A stretch of 64,000 bases of DNA, from NCBI GenBank assembly GCA_032622095.1, contig CP136065.1:64967031-65031030 (forward strand), in the 5' to 3' direction. Positions 59,730 through 64,000 of this stretch are shown piece after piece. Below the pieces are notes generated by a model. That model was not told the origin of the DNA. It worked only from the letters and a program-made list of their open reading frames with translations, and searched no databases. How positions within the stretch are numbered: position 1 is the first letter of the stretch; each line of letters starts with the position of its first letter. The translations under genes and the position numbers were made by a program. This stretch comes from Siphonodentalium dalli (Eukaryota > Mollusca > Scaphopoda > Gadilida > Siphonodentaliidae).

Positions 59730-59813
59730 TTAACCCTTTGAGTGCCAGGGGCCTAAACCTACAAAATAAGTCTGTTAAATAATATAAGAATAAATTATTA
59801 AAATTGTAAAAAA

Positions 59814-59844
<31 letters not shown>

Positions 59845-59970
59845 TTGTTAGGCCAATGCATTCTCTTTTATATGCGAGGCGACCTATGGTCGACTCGCAT
59901 ATATAAGAGAATGCATTGGCACAGGAAATATGGGTTGATACAAAAATCGACTTGGCACTCAAAGGGTTAA
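59730..59970 (-). mobile_element. piggyBac-like MITE, right bracket of the satellite
   Basis: A complete inverted counterpart of 53581-53823 with the same termini, TTAA at both ends, the same hairpin and the same AT-rich half, now with a run of about 26 A. It differs by a 12-13-bp gap near the GGGGCC end and a few bases. Confidence 0.85.
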
Positions 59971-60151
59971 TACATAACCCGGAATACTTATGAACTTGCA
60001 TGGGTACTAGTATAACAGGAGTTCTAATATATTTATATATCAACACCTCAGATGATTGGTGGATGCTCTGTCTGCTGTAAACTTACATATGTGTTTCAAT
60101 ACTTTAGTTATCCTTAATTGAGTCAATGCTTTTCATGATGACTGTCCAAAT

Positions 60152-60409
60152 TTAACACTTTCATGATGGGGAGCACGCTGGTGCAGCATTAATGATCCTG
60201 TGCCAGTGCACTATCTTATATATGCGAGTCTCCAGAGCCTCGCATATATAATAGAATGCACTGGCTTACAATGTCCAGATAAATATTGTTAGGCCAAAGT
60301 ATTCTCTTATATATGCGAGGCTCCCTATGGGAGACTTGGATATATAAGAGAATGCATTGGCACGGGGTGTTCATAAAATTTCAGGAAGCTCCAGTCATGG
60401 AATGGTTAA
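60152..60409. mobile_element. piggyBac-like hairpin-module MITE
   Basis: TTAA plus CACTTTCATGATGGGGAGC on the left and CCAGTCATGGAATGG plus TTAA on the right, with two hairpins (about 60200-60262 and 60293-60362). It belongs to the family of 49151-49407 and 47418-47839. A 27-bp flank, TTAATTGAGTCAATGCTTTT and the next bases, is present directly on both sides (60115 and 60406). Confidence 0.8.
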
Positions 60410-60497
60410 TTGAGTCAATGCTTTTCATGATAATTACATGTATATCTGCCAGAGTTATTTTCACAACTAAATGATTGTCCTAGAGTAATGCCCTAAT

Positions 60498-60585
60498 TAA
60501 TCGACTGCTTAACCACAGCATAATTATGGGTAACTTTTCAGGATTTAGTCGGAAATATGGCTTGTTGCCATTCAACAGAAAGGTA
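60498..60585 (+). mobile_element. Single arm of the 181-bp palindrome MITE
   Basis: Matches one arm of 42891-43071 (ATCGACTGCTTAACCACAGC to CTTGTTGCCATTCA) and then stops at the position of the palindrome centre. The second arm is missing. Confidence 0.75.
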
Positions 60586-61187
60586 CCTAATGACTTCGCT
60601 TATGCAAAAAATAACAAGTATTTAATTCACAATTTTTAATTCATAACAAAGTAAATTATTATCGAGAATCAAATTGATATGTCTCTTGGTTCGTTTTCTA
60701 AAGAAGTTATACCATGATTGGATTTTTAAGTCCATATTATACTAAAAAAGGTTAGGGAGTCCCCAACCAATACCTATTTATCTGTGGTGTCTCGGTGGTA
60801 GATAAACATTAACAATTGGAAACAATTGTGAGAGTAATGTTTAAATTTCGTAACTGTATGGAAGGCGATAATGGTCTAATTATTGCATTGTGTACACTAA
60901 TTCAAGCTGCATAATGAGATGACTATAAACACACACCCATCAGCGTACAACGTGTTGGCACTGCCTTTGTTAAAATTGCTTTTCGCACCTTGCTGCAGTT
61001 ATGCTCTGGGCTCAAGTTTTTTGACTTTTGCTGTCGTAAAACCGACTAAAAGAAGAAAATATAGTTTGCGGCGATATTCCAGCTATTCAAGTAATCCAAT
61101 ACCGACTACTCGTTATTAAAAATAATACTGCGGTATGACTAAATACCGAAAAACCGTGAAGCCCTAATGCACGTCACGTGCAGTACA

Positions 61188-61325
61188 ATTAAAGTGACCG
61201 GAATATAACACGAATGATGTTCTCGTGACGTCCATTAAAGTGACCGGAATATAACACGAATGATGTTCTCGTGACGTCCATTAAAGTGACCGGAATATAA
61301 CACGAATGATGTTCTCGTGACGTCC
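61188..61325. repeat. Three perfect 46-bp tandem repeats
   Basis: The unit ATTAAAGTGACCGGAATATA... ending CTCGTGACGTCC is repeated three times with no difference seen. Each unit ends in TGACGTC. The array lies 118 bp inside the intron from the nicotinamidase donor. Confidence 0.95.
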
Positions 61326-61442
61326 TCAACAATGTGGTGCCACTTTTGAACCAGATCAGTTTTTCAAAACCTTTGAAAATTTAACCTTTTTTTTCTGGTG
61401 ATACATAACATAACAAATTCTGATTATTTAAAAAGTTAATAC

Positions 61443-61585
61443 CTGTGATTCTGAAACAATCACCCCATTCTTCTGTTTTATTGTGTCCTTCATTTTTGAT
61501 ATGTCATTAGGACAAACTCCTCTACAGGCTTCTTCTATCACAACTGTTCGAAAACCATAATCGATCGCATCTAAGGCCGTGTAAG
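61443..61585 (-). CDS. Nicotinamidase, penultimate coding exon
   Basis: A 143-base minus-strand exon has acceptor TTTCAATTTCAG| and donor CAG|GTATTA. After two bases completing a split codon it reads YTALDAIDYGFRTVVIEEAC, then RGVCPNDISKMKDTIKQKNG and VIVSESQ. This is the region just after the catalytic Cys of nicotinamidases (…DVCV…TAlDA…G…v-v-D-a-C-RG…G-V-I-v-S), shared with insect and yeast enzymes of the isochorismatase-like family. The catalytic Cys itself should lie at the end of the previous exon, which I did not find up to 64000. The exon shows no frameshift or stop. Nicotinamidase supplies nicotinate to the Preiss-Handler NAD+ route. Confidence 0.92.
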
Positions 61586-61730
61586 CTGAAATTGAAAAAT
61601 AAATTCAATTTAATAAAATCATTGAAGATTCCCTGACAGATTTTAGGTAATGTTCAGCTTACTGTAGGAAACTAGAGGTGGGAGTGTCCCACCCCACCCC
61701 CGCAATGCAATGGGCTACATTAAAGGTAGC

Positions 61731-62272
61731 AACCCTGGGAATTAAGGAAAAGTTGCCTAGGCAATATTTTTGCCTAGGTGAAAGAAATCGGCCTACGCTA
61801 AAACAGATTTAACTAGGCAATTTTGCTACAATACTGCCATCTCAAATCAATAATAACCTCACAACCCAGGTATGCTATTTGGTTATGGTTTAGTTATAAT
61901 CAAAGAAATGGTAGACAAGACTGTATGCTTAAATCTAATTCACTAAAATTGATGTTTAATATCTATAAATTATTTGTTATGTTGGGGAATATTGTTTCCA
62001 GGTCACTACTCTCAAGTTCAACATATATGTACAAATCTCCAAACCATCTCCAAAACAAGAGTCATTGAAGTTAATACCCCAGTGCCATTGCACATATTAT
62101 AAGAGTGAAAGAAAGTCAATTTGGCTAAAGGGGTTCTATTTATGATAGACAGAATGACATTTTGGTAACCAATGAACTTGTTTTAACTAGGCAATTTAAT
62201 TGCCTAGGCAAACTGATTTTGCCTCTGCTCTTACCTAGGAATTGCCTATTGCCTAGGCTAATTCCCAGGGCT
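61731..62272. mobile_element. hAT-like MITE with CCTAGG-rich interior
   Basis: Ends AACCCTGGGAATTA and TAATTCCCAGGGCT are flanked by AAGGTAGC (61723-61730) and GAGGTAGC (62273-62280), an 8-bp target duplication with one change. Inside, TTGCCTAGGCAA-type palindromes repeat near both ends. The open frame at 61823-62068 is not recognisable. It lies in the nicotinamidase intron upstream of the penultimate exon if the gene extends to the right. Confidence 0.75.
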
Positions 62273-62389
62273 GAGGTAGCCATATTAATTTTTCCAAAAA
62301 AAAAAAAAAGCACTAAAATGAAAGTGTCAATGACACTGTAGCTCAACTTGGGAAGTCCTGAGTTAATTTTTTGCTGAGCAATGAATAGA

Positions 62390-62680
62390 ATGATAAAGAA
62401 GAAGGAAAGTAAACTAGAGATCACCCCGAAAATCCATATAAAGTTTGGTGATGATCGGATGAGACATGTGGTCTGTAAGTGTGCGCCAAAGGATTTAGTC
62501 ACACAAAGAGTAAATTCCAAGATGGATGCTGGAAGCCATGTTTTTCAACGAATTTTTTACAAAATAGGAGGATCCCATCCAGAGGTCATCCCGAAAATCC
62601 ATATGCAGTTTGGTGATCATCAGATGAGGAATGTGGTCTGTAGGGTGTCCCAAAGGATTTAGTCATGAAAGTTTTAAGTT
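62390..62680. repeat. Two units of the TTTGGTGACGATCGGATGAG repeat
   Basis: Same family as 38690-39680, with CCAAGATGG.TGCTGG.AGCC and GGATTTAGTCA in the same order. The overlapping open frames on both strands are repeat translations. Confidence 0.7.
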
Positions 62681-62719
62681 GAATTTTGTCATAAGATATT
62701 CCATAGTCTAATAAAACTC

Positions 62720-63521
62720 AATTTATTGTTAGTTTGTTTGTTTGTTAGTCCGCTTAAGGGTGACCAAACGGCTGGACCATCGATGCTGAACATTGGTATA
62801 TAGGGGTATTTTGACACGGGGAGCGTTATTAGATAGGTCCTGTTCACCTCAGATGTCTTAAAAGGGCAATACTAATTATTTTGTATATATTTTGGTTAGA
62901 TGCGACCAAACAGTTTGGATCATCGGAGCTGAAAATTTGTACATACGGGTAATTTGACACAGGGAATAATTATATACTCAATAATCTGGTTGGTGAAAAT
63001 TTAAACACTGGGGATAAATTGACATGTAGCGTGTCAGGTGATAGATGCCGTTGACCTCAGACGACCTAAAGGGGCAAATATGAGCAATAAAGAGCGTTCC
63101 TTATCAGCTTAGAAGATACCGGTATGGAGGAAATTGGTATAGATGTGTCACCTGACCAGGGGATTGTCATGGGATAGGGGCCTTTGACCTCAGATGACTT
63201 AATATATTATAAGATCAATAAAGAATGTTTAATATCAGCCCAGACGATATGTTGGAAAATTGGTGCACAAAAGTAAAATGACATGAGGAATGTCGCGGGA
63301 AAGGTGCTGTTGACCTTAAATGACTTAAATAGGCACTAATAACTAGCAATAAACAGCGTTTATTATCAACTTAAAATATACCCGGTGGATGTAACTTTAA
63401 TCAGAGAGTCACGCAATAGGTGCTGTTTATCCCAGACGACTAATAATTATATTTAATGACCTGAAGAGCCACTGATAAATTATGCTTTCTTCACCCGAGC
63501 AACGCCGCGTACCCCAGCTAG
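62720..63521 (+). mobile_element. Helitron-like non-autonomous element, 3' end at CTAG
   Basis: Several degenerate units of about 130-150 bp with GACCAAACGGCTGGACCATC and TTTTGACACGGGGAG. It ends CACCCGAGCAACGCCGCGTA, CCCCAG, CTAG (63518-63521). The hairpin-like ACCCG...CGCGT before CTAG matches the general Helitron 3' end, though one stem position is mutated. The 5' end was set at the start of the repeat block and is uncertain. Confidence 0.5.
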
Positions 63522-64000
63522 CAGCTGGACCGAAATTTACTTTAGCCAAATATTTTCCCAAATAAAATAATTTTTGCCAAACGCTGTTAGAAGTTGCCAA
63601 ATGCTATCAGTTTCTACAACATTGTGTCTTTTATTTTGACTACTTTGACCATCGCTGCTTGAGCGACCTTTGATATCGTTAGGAAAGCAGTTAATTATTA
63701 ATAATTCTCGCCTCTATACTTTGGTTTATCATAGAACAATAACCCAAGAACATAATGGAATTGTAGAAGGGTTTCTTCATCAGAAAGGCACATCAAGACA
63801 AAGAGGATTAGCTATGTAAACACCACCACCAGACATACTAGCAATCCCGCCACCCATCGATACTAATGATATCAGATAAATTGCATCTTGATAGATTGTT
63901 AACTTTTCATAACCGTATAAATAACCACTAATACCATTAATGAAAGTGTGATATTAATTGACAAATATTATTAAACTTTCTTGATGAATCAAAATTGACT
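63522..64000. other. No feature supported
   Basis: AT-rich sequence. A 54-codon minus-strand open stretch around 63790-63950 with SMGGGIASMSGGGVYIANP was inspected but is not recognisable as nicotinamidase or any other family. Confidence 0.4.

Larger units (their letters stand above)
52600..61442 (-). other. Last intron of the nicotinamidase gene, 8.84 kb
   Basis: Bounded by the donor CAG|GTATTA (61442 side) and acceptor TTTCAG| (52600 side), both phase 0. About two thirds is the 52-bp satellite; the rest is TTAA MITEs, an inverted repeat at 52690-53540, a half palindrome and unremarkable AT-rich DNA (60600-61180). Confidence 0.82.

Noticed and set aside
62140-62520. Minus-strand open frame of 126 codons
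   Set aside because: It crosses the end of a hAT-like MITE, a poly-A run and a tandem repeat unit; the composition is low-complexity.
63790-63950. Minus-strand open stretch with SMGGGIASMSGGGVYIANP, tested as an upstream nicotinamidase exon
   Set aside because: It lacks the GLA-x-D-x-CV motif expected before the penultimate exon, and no splice sites fit the required phase.

Overview
This is a 64-kb, AT-rich piece of nuclear DNA from an invertebrate animal. A mollusc or other lophotrochozoan is most likely, but that is inference. It holds two split, spliceosomal-intron genes, both on the minus strand, in a sea of transposable-element debris and tandem repeats. The animal assignment rests on GT-AG introns with phase-matched exons, a nicotinamidase gene (present in invertebrates, lost in vertebrates), a LINE, a tRNA-derived SINE, Helitrons, and large numbers of TTAA-flanked and hAT-like MITEs. 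Nothing prokaryotic, viral or CRISPR-like is seen.

Gene 1 (left, minus strand) encodes a protein with a CBM20 starch/glycogen-binding domain. It is split between exons 12882-13073 and 9023-9212, and a weaker third exon is proposed at 1999-2082. The 3.7-kb intron between the first two exons is packed with palindromes built on TTTGCACTTAAGTGCAAA. Between exon 2 and the putative exon 3 lie a decayed RepHel Helitron with an intact-looking 3' terminus (5149-7700) and a 1.2-kb nest of hairpins (7771-8956).

From 13 to 46 kb no host exon is recognised. This stretch holds two clusters of head-to-tail Helitron-like elements (14857-17683 and 36230-38283), a 68-bp satellite interrupted by a LINE fragment (24108-25922), several minisatellites, an array of near-perfect 26-bp palindromes (33753-34286), three TTAA-flanked MITEs of two families, a LINE-like repeat with microsatellite tail, a tRNA-SINE and a 181-bp palindrome.

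Gene 2 (right, minus strand) is a nicotinamidase. Its last two exons are 61443-61585 and 52480-52599, and earlier exons probably lie beyond the right edge. The last intron (8.84 kb) carries a 5.75-kb array of about 110 copies of a 52-bp satellite. Two inverted copies of one piggyBac-like MITE bracket the array, and the left copy has inserted at TTAA into a decayed duplicate of the terminal nicotinamidase exon. This exon duplication, MITE bracketing and satellite growth inside a metabolic gene is the most notable structure in the window.

All family assignments come from reading translated motifs and terminal signatures by eye; no database search was run.
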